A DNA stretch of 37,195 bases from Zestomonas carbonaria (GTDB lineage Bacteria; Pseudomonadota; Gammaproteobacteria; Pseudomonadales; Pseudomonadaceae): contig NZ_CAJFCI010000021.1 in NCBI RefSeq assembly GCF_904061905.1, forward strand, positions 1-37,195, in the 5' to 3' direction. The notes beneath the pieces were generated by a model, which worked only from the letters and a program-made list of their open reading frames with translations, was not told the DNA's origin and did no database searches. How positions within the stretch are numbered: position 1 is the stretch's first letter; every line of letters starts with the position of its first letter. A program made the translations under genes and the position numbers. Of the stretch, positions 8,916 to 17,200 are shown piece after piece.

Positions 8916-10322
8916 ATGGGCCTGAACGATCAGTGGATGCAACGCGACCTCGCGGTGCTCTGGCATCCCTGCACGCAGATGAAGGACCACGAGCGCCTGC
9001 CGCTGGTTCCGATCCGCTCGGCTTCCGGCGTGTGGCTGGAGGATTTCGACGGCAAGCGCTACCTCGACGCGGTCAGTTCCTGGTGGGTCAACGTGTTCGG
9101 CCACGCCAATCCACGCATCGGCGATCGCATCAAGGCCCAGCTCGACCAGCTCGAACACGTGATGCTGGCCGGCTTCACCCATCCGCCGGTGATCGAGCTG
9201 TCCGAGCGCCTGGCCGCCATCACGCCGGAGGGCCTGTCCCGGGTGTTCTACGCCGACAACGGCTCCTCGGGCATCGAGGTGGCGCTGAAGATGAGCCACC
9301 ACTACTGGATCAACAGCGGCCAGCCGGGCAAGAAGCGCTTCGTCACCCTGACCAACAGCTACCACGGCGAGACCGTGGCGGCGATGTCGGTGGGCGACGT
9401 GGCGCTGTTCACCGACACCTACAAGGCGCTGCTGCTGGATACCCTCAAGGTGCCCAGCCCGGACTGCTACCTGCGCCCCGAGGGCGCCAGTTGGGAAGAG
9501 CACTCGCGGGCGATGTTCGCGCACATGGAGCAGTGCCTGGCCGAGCACCACCGGGAGGTCGCCGCGGTGATCGTCGAGCCGCTGATCCAGGGCGCCGGCG
9601 GCATGCGCATGTACCACCCGGTCTACCTCCAGTTGCTGCGCGAGGCCTGCGACCGCTACGGCGTGCATCTGATCCACGACGAGATCGCCGTCGGCTTCGG
9701 CCGCACCGGGACGCTGTTCGCCTGCGAGCAGGCCGGCATCACCCCGGACTTCCTGGTGCTCTCCAAGGCGCTCACCGGCGGCTACCTGCCGATGGCGGCC
9801 GTGCTCACCACCGACACGGTGTACGCGGCGTTCTATGACGACTACGCAACCCTGCGCGCCTTCCTGCACTCGCACACCTACACCGGCAACCCACTGGCCT
9901 GCGCCGCCGCCCTGGCGACCCTGGACATCTTCGAGCAGGACAATGTCATCGAGGCGAACAAGGCGCTGGCGGCACGCATGGCCAGCGCCACCGAACACCT
10001 CAGGGACCATCCGCATGTCGCCGAAGTGCGCCAGACCGGCATGGCCCTGGCCATCGAGATGGTCCGCGACAAGGACAGCAAAGAGCCCTACCCCTGGCAG
10101 GAACGCCGTGGCCTGCGGGTCTACCAGCACGCCCTGGAACGCGGCGCGCTGCTGCGCCCGCTGGGCAACGTGGTGTACTTCCTGCCGCCCTACGTGATCA
10201 CCCCGGAACAGATCGACTTCCTCGCCGAAGTGGCCACGCAAGGCATCGATATCGCTACCCGAGAGTCGGTTAGCGTGGCGGTGGATGCCGATCTCTATCC
10301 GGGGTTTCGGGATCCGGGCTAA
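8916..10322 (+). CDS. bioA: Adenosylmethionine-8-amino-7-oxononanoate aminotransferase
   Basis: A 468-aa PLP-dependent class III aminotransferase. It converts KAPA to DAPA in biotin synthesis with SAM as amino donor. LWHPCTQMKDH at residues 15-25 is specific for BioA rather than other class III enzymes. DGKRYLDAVSSWWVNVFGHANP, the LIHDEIAVGFGRTG block with the cofactor-binding Asp, and the Schiff-base lysine K284 in LSKALTGGYLPM are all present. The ATG at 8916 follows AGGAGA. The gene stands apart from other bio genes, as in P. aeruginosa. A palindromic element follows the stop codon, and rsmE comes next on the same strand. Confidence 0.96.
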   Translation: MGLNDQWMQRDLAVLWHPCTQMKDHERLPLVPIRSASGVWLEDFDGKRYLDAVSSWWVNVFGHANPRIGDRIKAQLDQLEHVMLAGFTHPPVIELSERLAAITPEGLSRVFYADNGSSGIEVALKMSHHYWINSGQPGKKRFVTLTNSYHGETVAAMSVGDVALFTDTYKALLLDTLKVPSPDCYLRPEGASWEEHSRAMFAHMEQCLAEHHREVAAVIVEPLIQGAGGMRMYHPVYLQLLREACDRYGVHLIHDEIAVGFGRTGTLFACEQAGITPDFLVLSKALTGGYLPMAAVLTTDTVYAAFYDDYATLRAFLHSHTYTGNPLACAAALATLDIFEQDNVIEANKALAARMASATEHLRDHPHVAEVRQTGMALAIEMVRDKDSKEPYPWQERRGLRVYQHALERGALLRPLGNVVYFLPPYVITPEQIDFLAEVATQGIDIATRESVSVAVDADLYPGFRDPG

Positions 10323-10323
10323 A

Positions 10324-10424
10324 GGCAGCGACAAGCTGCAGGCGACAAGCCACAAGCAAAAGCTGCGTGCCCAAAGCCCAGTGCTTTAAGCTTGCAGCTT
10401 TCAACTTGCCGCTTGTAGCTGCCC
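10324..10424. repeat. CAAGCTGCAAGC palindromic element, copy 2
   Basis: The left arm starts GGCAGCGACAAGCTGC just after the bioA stop codon. The right arm ends GCTTGTAGCTGCC just before the rsmE start codon. The arms are imperfect inverted copies, as at 2628-2707, and fill the whole bioA-rsmE gap. Confidence 0.75.
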
Positions 10425-10426
10425 TT

Positions 10427-11146
10427 ATGCGTCTCTCCCGCTTTTTCATCGATGCTCCCCTCTCCCTCGGCCAGCACGACCTGCCCGAAGCCCAGGCCCA
10501 CTACATTGGCCGCGTGCTCAGGCATGGCGTCGGCGATGCGGTGCAGTTGTTCGACGGTAGCGGCCGGGAATTCCTCGGTGAGCTGGTCGAGGTCGGCAAG
10601 AAGGCCGTACGCGTCGAGCTGCGCGAGCAGTTCGACGGGCTCGCCGAATCGGCGCTGCACATCCATCTCGGCCAGGGCCTGTCGCGCGGCGAGCGGATGG
10701 ACTGGGCGATCCAGAAGGCCACCGAACTGGGCGCTACGGAAATCACCCCGATCGTCAGCGAGCGCTGCGAGGTACGCCTGAAGGACGAGCGCGCCGACAA
10801 GCGCCTGGCCCACTGGCGCCAGGTAGCGATCAGCGCCTGCGAGCAGTGCGGGCGCTCGGTGCTGCCGGTCATCCACGCGCCGGTGACGCTGGACGATTGG
10901 CTGGCGCAGGTGGAGGCCGATCTGAAACTGGTCCTGCACCCGGTGGCCGAGCCGCTGGAAAGCCATGCCCAGCCCCGGAGCCTGGCCTTCCTGATCGGTC
11001 CCGAGGGCGGTCTGTCCGACGCTGAAGTGGAACAGGCCAAGGCCGCCAGCTTCCACGCCGCCCGCCTCGGCCCCCGCGTCCTGCGCACCGAGACCGCGCC
11101 AGTGGTGGCGCTCAGCGTGGCGCAGCAGTTGTGGGGGGATTTTTGA
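10427..11146 (+). CDS. rsmE: 16S rRNA m3U1498 methyltransferase
   Basis: A 239-aa SPOUT-class methyltransferase that methylates N3 of U1498 in 16S rRNA, using SAM. The N-terminal PUA-like domain begins MRLSRFFIDAPL and contains the HYIGRVLRHGVGDAVQLFDGSG signature. The C-terminal knotted domain carries ATELGATEITPIVSERCEVR, FLIGPEGGLSDAEVEQA and LGPRVLRTETAPVVAL, which form the SAM-binding knot. The ATG at 10427 is chosen because the 20 codons upstream in the same frame lie inside the palindromic repeat. No strong ribosome-binding site is visible, so its translation may depend on the repeat structure. It converges on chpE. Confidence 0.95.
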   Translation: MRLSRFFIDAPLSLGQHDLPEAQAHYIGRVLRHGVGDAVQLFDGSGREFLGELVEVGKKAVRVELREQFDGLAESALHIHLGQGLSRGERMDWAIQKATELGATEITPIVSERCEVRLKDERADKRLAHWRQVAISACEQCGRSVLPVIHAPVTLDDWLAQVEADLKLVLHPVAEPLESHAQPRSLAFLIGPEGGLSDAEVEQAKAASFHAARLGPRVLRTETAPVVALSVAQQLWGDF

Positions 11147-11218
11147 GCGGCAAGCCGCAAGCCACAAGCGGCAAGAAGGGCACTCCTACTGCGGTTTGAG
11201 GCTTGAGGCTTGCCGCTT
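11146..11218. repeat. CAAGCTGCAAGC palindromic element, copy 3
   Basis: Arms AGCGGCAAGCCGCAAGCC (from 11146) and GGCTTGAGGCTTGCCGCTT (to 11218) are inverted copies of the same family. The element fills the gap between the convergent rsmE and chpE genes and touches both stop codons, so it likely ends transcription from both sides. Confidence 0.75.
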
Positions 11219-11828
11219 AAATCCCCCGCAACGCCAACCCCGCCAGAACCATCAGCACCACCCCACACAACCCATGGCTGACCCGGTGCCAACGCGGCGA
11301 AGCACTGCGGCGCAGCCAATCCACCAGGCCGGCGCACAGGAAGCAACTGAGCAGCGAGGCGAGCATGAAGCCGGCGAAGAACACCAGCGCCTGGGACTGC
11401 GTGGGCACGCCATCGACGATGCCTGCCAGGGCGCTGCCCAGTGCGCCCCAGTACACCAGGTTCTTCGGGTTGGACAGCGACAGCGCGGCGCCAGACAGGA
11501 AAGCTCCGCGCGCCTGCTCCGGAACGTCTTCGGCAGCCACCGCCGGGCGCCAGGCGTCGCCCAGACTCTGTATGCCCAGCCAGGCCAGGTAGGCGGCGCA
11601 GGCCAGGGTCAGCGGCACGCGCAGGCTGTCATGACTGAGCAGCAGGGCCAGGCCGGTGAGTCCGATCAACGCCCACAACGCATCGCCGATCAGTGAGCCG
11701 AACTGCACCAGCAGCGCCGGCCGGAAGCCCCCCTTGAGCCCACGGCGCAGCGTTTCGGCCAGCACCGCGCCGGGCGACAGGCAGAACACGAAACCGAACG
11801 ACAGGGCGGCGAAGAACACGGCAAGCAT
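11217..11828 (-). CDS. chpE: LysE-family membrane protein ChpE
   Basis: A 203-aa LysE/RhtB-type transporter-like protein with about six hydrophobic helices. FGFVFCLSPGAVLAETLRRGLKGGFRPALLVQFGSLIGD near the N-terminus is the family signature, and LSNPKNLVYWGALGSAL is the conserved second-half motif. In P. aeruginosa, ChpE is the last gene of the chp cluster and has no established role in twitching; its substrate is unknown. The ATG at 11828 is preceded by GGAG; an ATG 31 codons upstream gives a polar extension not expected before helix 1, so I reject it. It follows chpD by 85 nt on the same strand. Confidence 0.92.
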   Translation of the reverse strand: MLAVFFAALSFGFVFCLSPGAVLAETLRRGLKGGFRPALLVQFGSLIGDALWALIGLTGLALLLSHDSLRVPLTLACAAYLAWLGIQSLGDAWRPAVAAEDVPEQARGAFLSGAALSLSNPKNLVYWGALGSALAGIVDGVPTQSQALVFFAGFMLASLLSCFLCAGLVDWLRRSASPRWHRVSHGLCGVVLMVLAGLALRGI

Positions 11829-11913
11829 GGCAAACGACTCCGGCATGGGAACCGCACCAGTGTCGTCGTATCGGGCGAAGCGGGCTTGAACAGGATTGCG
11901 GTCGAATGGCTCG

Positions 11914-12705
11914 TCAGCCACGCAGCGCGCGCTGGAAACGTCCCGGCGAAATCCCGTAGGCCGCGCGGAAATACCGGCTCAGGTGGCTCTGGTCGGCGAA
12001 GCCGAGAACATGGGCGACGTCGGTGGCCGGCCGCCCGGCGCGCAACAACGCCTGGGCGCGGCGGGTGCGCAACTGCATCGCCCACTGTCGCGGACTGAGT
12101 CCGACCTGCTGCTGGAAGCTGCGCAGCAGGTGGAATTTCGACAGCCCCACATGCGTCGCCATGGCGTCCAGGTCCGGGGTTTCCTGCAGGTCGGCGGCCA
12201 GCCATTCCTGCAAGCGCTGCACCGGTCCTCGCCCCGCATCCGCGCAGCCCGGCAGGCGCACGCCGGCGGCACGGGCCACCTCGCCGAGCAACAGGGTCAG
12301 GCGCTCCTCGGCGCGCTCGCGCTGGAACGGGTCGGTCTGCAATCCCGCCTGCACCGCGCCGGCCAGGGCCTCGGCCAGCGCCGGCAGGTGACGTAGCGGG
12401 CGGGCGAACTCCAGGGTGTCGAGGCCGAGGCTGTCGGCCAACCGGTCGGGCGTGACGTAGAGGCTGACGAAGTGCCAGGGACGGTCCCCGGCCACGCCGC
12501 CGCCCTGGATCTGTCCCGGGTTGTAGGTGGTGATCGCCCCGGCGCCGGCTTCGAAGGTGCGGCCATCCAGCCAGACCTGCTCGTCGCCGCGCAGGTTGGC
12601 GCTGATCACGAATTCGTCGTGGCTGTGCTTGTCGAAGCGGTGTCCCGGTCCGGCGGCGCTGGCCAGTTCGAGGACACCGAGGCGGGCGTGGCGCAGTTCG
12701 GCCAC
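11914..12705 (-). CDS. chpD: AraC-family transcriptional regulator ChpD
   Basis: A 263-aa regulator. The N-terminal half is a cupin-like sensor domain (HRFDKHSHDEFVISANLRGDEQVWLDGR, then ITTYNPGQIQGG). The C-terminal roughly 100 residues hold two helix-turn-helix units: DLDAMATHVGLSKFHLLRSFQQQVGLSPRQWAMQLRTRRA, then RPATDVAHVLGFADQSHLSRYFRAAYGISPGRFQR. The start is GTG at 12705, five bases after the chpC stop codon, with no good ribosome-binding site, which suggests translational coupling. Its targets are unknown. It belongs to the chp cluster but in P. aeruginosa is not needed for the core twitching response. Confidence 0.92.
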   Translation of the reverse strand: MAELRHARLGVLELASAAGPGHRFDKHSHDEFVISANLRGDEQVWLDGRTFEAGAGAITTYNPGQIQGGGVAGDRPWHFVSLYVTPDRLADSLGLDTLEFARPLRHLPALAEALAGAVQAGLQTDPFQRERAEERLTLLLGEVARAAGVRLPGCADAGRGPVQRLQEWLAADLQETPDLDAMATHVGLSKFHLLRSFQQQVGLSPRQWAMQLRTRRAQALLRAGRPATDVAHVLGFADQSHLSRYFRAAYGISPGRFQRALRG

Positions 12706-12709
12706 GGGA

Positions 12710-13180
12710 TCAGATCAGGCCCGCGTCGGCCAGCTTCTGTTCGAGACCGAGCAGGTCGGGGATCTTCGCCAGCGTGTCGCCGAGCTTGACCGCTTCCAGT
12801 TCGAGAGGCGCCAGGGGCACGTCGGCGCGCGGCAACTGTTCGTCCACCTTCAGCGAACGCGGGATGCCCTGCACCAGCAGGGCGATGAACTTGACCTGCG
12901 GCCGCCCGCCAAGGGCGTTGAGTACCGCCACCCGCGCACCGGGACGAACCTGCGCCTCGCCACCGGAAGCGGCCTCGAAGGACAACAGCGGCAGCACCAG
13001 GTCGCGCCAGGCGACCTGGCCGAGGAACCAGGACGGCATGCCCGGCGTCACCTGCGGGGCGCGGTAGGCGATCATCTCGGCCACCGCCACGTTGGGCAGC
13101 AGCAGGGTGCGGTCGGCCAGCGGCAGGAGCAGCCCGGTGAGGCTGGAGGCGCTGTTCTGGGTGGCGACGGCTTGGCTCAT
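12710..13180 (-). CDS. chpC: CheW-like adaptor ChpC
   Basis: A 156-aa protein with one CheW domain. It links receptors to the kinase ChpA and is the second adaptor in the cluster, beside PilI. The visible CheW features are ADRTLLLPNVAVAEMIAY, WFLGQVAWRDLVLPLLSFE and ARVAVLNALGGRPQVKFIALLVQGIPRSLKV. The C-terminal PLELEAVKLGDTLAKIPDLLGLEQKL helix replaces the usual CheW end. The ATG at 13180 follows GGAG. In P. aeruginosa it is thought to feed extra receptor input into the pilus pathway. Confidence 0.93.
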   Translation of the reverse strand: MSQAVATQNSASSLTGLLLPLADRTLLLPNVAVAEMIAYRAPQVTPGMPSWFLGQVAWRDLVLPLLSFEAASGGEAQVRPGARVAVLNALGGRPQVKFIALLVQGIPRSLKVDEQLPRADVPLAPLELEAVKLGDTLAKIPDLLGLEQKLADAGLI

Positions 13181-13205
13181 GGGAACTCCGCTAACAGGTA
13201 TCGGC

Positions 13206-14225
13206 TCAGGCGCATTGCCCGGCCAGGTGATTGACCAGGGCCTCGGCCAGTTCGCGCGGGTCGCCGCTGAAGGCGCTGTAGCCGCCCTCGCGCAGGCTGT
13301 CCGGCATGCTCGGGCAGGCGCAGCTATCGGCGCGCTGGGTCCATATCTCCCCGCCCTGGCGGCGCAGGTAGGCGGCCGCGGCGCTGCCGTCGCTGCCCAT
13401 GCCGCTGAAGACGACTACCCCGCACTGGGCGCCGAAGTGCTGGGCCAGGTTGAGCATCATCTGGTCGATGGACGGGCTGTAGGGTTCCGGCCAGCCGCGA
13501 TCGTTCAACTGCATGCCGCCGTCGTCGGCGAACGCCAGCTCGCGCTGGATCGGCACCACGACCACTTCGCCGCAGCGCACCGGATCGCCCTGGCGCGCCG
13601 GGTTGACGTGCCACTGGCTGTGCCGGCCGACGGCCTGGGGCAAGGCCGCCTCGAAGCTGGCGTCGATGTGCTGGGCATACAGGAAGCCGATCGGCAGGCC
13701 GCCGGGCAGCGCGTCGAGAAACGCCTTGACCGCCGCCGGACCGCCCAGCGAGGCGGCCAACAGCCACACCTGGCGAGCCGGTTCGCCGGCCTGTAGCGGC
13801 GTGTCGGCGAGCGCCTTGGGCAGCTCCAGGCGATTCGGACGCTGCGCCTCGGCGAGCAATGCCTCGAGGCTCGGCCCGACCGCCTGCGAGGGATCGCCGA
13901 CCAGCCGCTTGAGCTTGCCGACCAGGCGCCGTTCCCAGCGCGGGTAATGTTCGGAATGACGCTCCGGCGCATGGCCCTCGCCGAACAGCACCGGCACGGC
14001 GGCGCGCTCCAGCAGGCGGTCGACCAGCGGGGAATCCTCGGACTGTGCCAGGTCGACCAGCCACAGGTCGGCGGCGCAGGCATCCAGCGCCTCGTCGTCG
14101 AGGCGCGCCGGATCGCTGTTCAGCACCACCTCGTAGCCATTGCCGGCCAGCGCCTGCTGTAGCACATGGCGCTGCAACGAGGTATCGGCGAGTACCGCTA
14201 TGCGTCCCGTCGTCTTCTCCATCAT
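13206..14225 (-). CDS. chpB: Chemoreceptor methylesterase ChpB (CheB-like)
   Basis: A 339-aa protein that should remove methyl esters from PilJ, opposing PilK. The C-terminal CheB catalytic domain keeps the triad: S159 in LAASLGG, H186 in AQHID and D279 in GMGSDG. The N-terminal 110 residues look like a degenerate receiver. Only VLADTSLQ stands where an acidic DD pair is expected, and the candidate phosphoacceptor is the Asp in DLWLVDLAQ, so regulation by phosphorylation may be weak or different. Its start codon overlaps the chpA stop by 4 nt (ATGA), showing translational coupling. Confidence 0.94.
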   Translation of the reverse strand: MMEKTTGRIAVLADTSLQRHVLQQALAGNGYEVVLNSDPARLDDEALDACAADLWLVDLAQSEDSPLVDRLLERAAVPVLFGEGHAPERHSEHYPRWERRLVGKLKRLVGDPSQAVGPSLEALLAEAQRPNRLELPKALADTPLQAGEPARQVWLLAASLGGPAAVKAFLDALPGGLPIGFLYAQHIDASFEAALPQAVGRHSQWHVNPARQGDPVRCGEVVVVPIQRELAFADDGGMQLNDRGWPEPYSPSIDQMMLNLAQHFGAQCGVVVFSGMGSDGSAAAAYLRRQGGEIWTQRADSCACPSMPDSLREGGYSAFSGDPRELAEALVNHLAGQCA

Positions 14226-17200
14226 GGGCGTCTATCCGGGTGGCGCCCCACCAGTTGCACGATGCTTTCGAGCAACTGGGATTCCTGATACGGCTTGCCC
14301 AGGTACTCGTTGACGCCGATGTTCATCGCCCGCTCACGGTGCTTCTCGCCGGTCCGCGAGGTGATCATGATGATCGGCAGGTCCTTGAGGCGCTCGTCGT
14401 GGCGCACCAGCGTGGCCACTTCGAAGCCGTCCATGCGCGGCATCTCGATGTCGAGCAGCATGATGTCGGGTTTCTGCTCTTGCAGTTGGGAGATAGCGTC
14501 GACCCCGTCCTTGGCGGTCAGCACGTTCATGCCGTTGCGTTCGAGCAGGCGGCTGGTGACCTTGCGCACGGTGACCGAATCGTCCACCACCATGACCAGC
14601 GGCGGACGGTCGACATCCACCTCCACCGGCTGCTCCAGCAGGTTGGCGCGACGCGGCTGCGCCAGGTTGAGCTGGTGGGCGTGGATCACGCGGATGGTTG
14701 CCAGCAGGTCGAGAATCACCACCACCCGGCCATCGCCGAGGATGGTCGCGCCGGAAATCCCGTGCACCCCGGCGAACTGCGCGCCGAGGCTCTTCACCAC
14801 GATCTCCCGCGAACCGGCCAGGGCATCCACCTGCACCGCCACGGCGTGCTCGCTGGAGCGCACCAGGATCACCGGCAGCGGCAGGCTCTGGCCGACCAGC
14901 TTGGGCTGCTGGCCGTTGTTCAGCAGGTCGCCCAGGTAGCGCAGTTCGTAGCTCTGCCCGGCGTATTCGAAGCGCGGCGCGCCCGGCTGGTAGTAGGCCT
15001 CCAGCTCGTAGGGCGAGACCCGCACGATACCCTCGATAGTGTTCAGCGGGATGGCGTAGAGGTCCTCGCCGGAGAGCACCATCAGCGCGCGGTTGACCGA
15101 CACGGTGAACGGCAGGCGGATGGTGAAGCGGGTGCCCTCGCCGGGTTGCGAGTCGATGCTCATCGAGCCGCCGAGCTGCTTGACCTCGGAATGCACCACG
15201 TCCATGCCGACGCCGCGCCCGGAAATCTGCGTGACCTTCTCGGCGGTGGAGAAGCCCGGTTCGAGGATGAACTGCAGGACCTCGTGGTCGGTGAGGTCGG
15301 AATCGGTATCCATCATGCCGCGCTCGATGGCCTTGCGGCGCACCGCGTCGAGCTTGATGCCGGCGCCGTCGTCGACCAGGGTGAGGACGATGTCGCCGCC
15401 CTCGCGGCCGAGGTCCAGGCGGATGTTGCCGTGCTCAGGCTTGCCCGCGGCGCGGCGCGCTTCGAGCGGCTCGATGCCGTGGTCGACGGCGTTGCGCAGC
15501 ATGTGTTCGAGCGGCGCGACGATGCGTTCCAGCACGGTACGGTCCATCTCGCCGTCGGCGTTGCCGACCTGGAACTCCACCTGCTTGCCGAGTTCGCTGG
15601 CGACCTGACGGACGATCCGCCGCAGACGCGGGACCAGGCGGTCGAACGGCACCATGCGGGTGCGCATCAGGCCTTCCTGCAACTCGGTGTTGACCCGCGC
15701 CTGTTGCAGCAGCAGGGTCTCGGCGTCGCGGTTGCGCGCGGCCAGGGTTTCCTTGAGGTCGAGCAAGTCGGAGGCCGACTCGAACAGCGCGCGGGAGAGC
15801 TGCTGCAATTGCGAGTAGCGGTCCATCTCCAGCGGGTCGAAGTCCTCGTAGCCGGCACGCTCGGCCTCGGCCTGGTAGCGGCTGAGGATCTGCGCCTGGG
15901 TCTCGGTGTCGAGGCGGCGCAACTGGTCGCGCACCCGGTCGATGGTCGCTTCCATCTCGCTCAGGGTGAAGCCGAAGTCGCTGACCTGCTGTTCGACCCG
16001 GCCACGGAAGATCGAGGTCTCGCCGGCCAGGTTGACCAGCCCTTCGAGCAGTTCCGCCGGCACCTTGACCAGTTCCTGCGGGGCGCGTCGGGCAGCCGCC
16101 TCCTGGGCGGCCTCCTGGGCGCGGCGCACGAAGGGCAGCACCCTGGTCTCGCTGACCTGCTGCGGCGCCATACTGGCGGCGACGATCGGGACGGCCGGTT
16201 GCGGCGTGTCCAGGTTCGGCAGCGGTTGCTCCTCGACCGGTATCTCTGCCGCCGGCTCGGGCTCCACTGTCTCGACCGGCAGGCTGTCCTGGAGGCGCTG
16301 GCGCAATCCGCCCAGCTCCTTGTGCAGGCCCTCGAAACCGGATTGCACGTCGAGGAACAGGCTTTCCGGCCAGGGCGCGCCTTGCTGCTGGGCATCGCTC
16401 AGGTGCTGCTCGAGGTCGTGGGTCAGGTCGCCGAGGCGCTTCTGCCCGGCCAGCCGCGCACCGCCCTTGAGGGTGTGCAGGACACGCAGCAGGTCCTCGA
16501 CGGGGCGGGCGTCGTCGCGCTTCTGCTCCCAGCGGCCGATGGCGCCTTCCATCTCCTCCAGCAGGTCGTCGGCTTCCTCGAGGAAGATGTCGAGGATGTC
16601 GGCTTCCGCCTCGTCCTCCACCGGCTCGACGGCCTTGAGCGGCACGCTGGCCGGGATGCTCAGTTGTTCGTCCGGGTTGGAGCGGAAACGACGGATAGCG
16701 GCGATCAGGCTGTCGCCTTCCGGCAGCGGACGCTGGCCGCGCAGGGCATCGAGCATCGCCGCCAGGCGGTCGTGGCAGGCCAGCAGCAGCTCGAAAAGGC
16801 TGGCGCTGGCGCGCAGGCGGCCGTTGCCGAGGTCTTCGTAGAGGAATTCCAGCTCGTGGGCGAGGTCGCCGATTTCGCGGATTTCGGCCATCCGCGCGCC
16901 ACCCTTGAGGGTGTGCAGGTCGCGTTGCAGAGACTCTACTTCGAGGGTGTTGTCGCTGTTGGCCATCCAGCGCTGCAAGGCGGCACCGGAGCTGTCGATG
17001 ATGTCGAAACCTTCTTCGAGGAAGATTTCCACCAGTTCGGGATCGCGCTCATCGTCCAGCGGCGCCGCAGCGACCGGCACGGCGGCTACGGGCGGCTCGA
17101 CCGGTGCTATCGGCTCGATCGACTCTGCCGCCTCGGGCTCCTGCGGAGTTTCCTCGGCCGGCTCGAACGCAGGTTCGACGACCGGATCGGGCTCGGGCAA

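Noticed and set aside
10367..10426. N-terminal extension of RsmE by 20 codons
   Set aside because: The extension lies wholly inside a palindromic repeat arm, and family members start at MRLSRFF.
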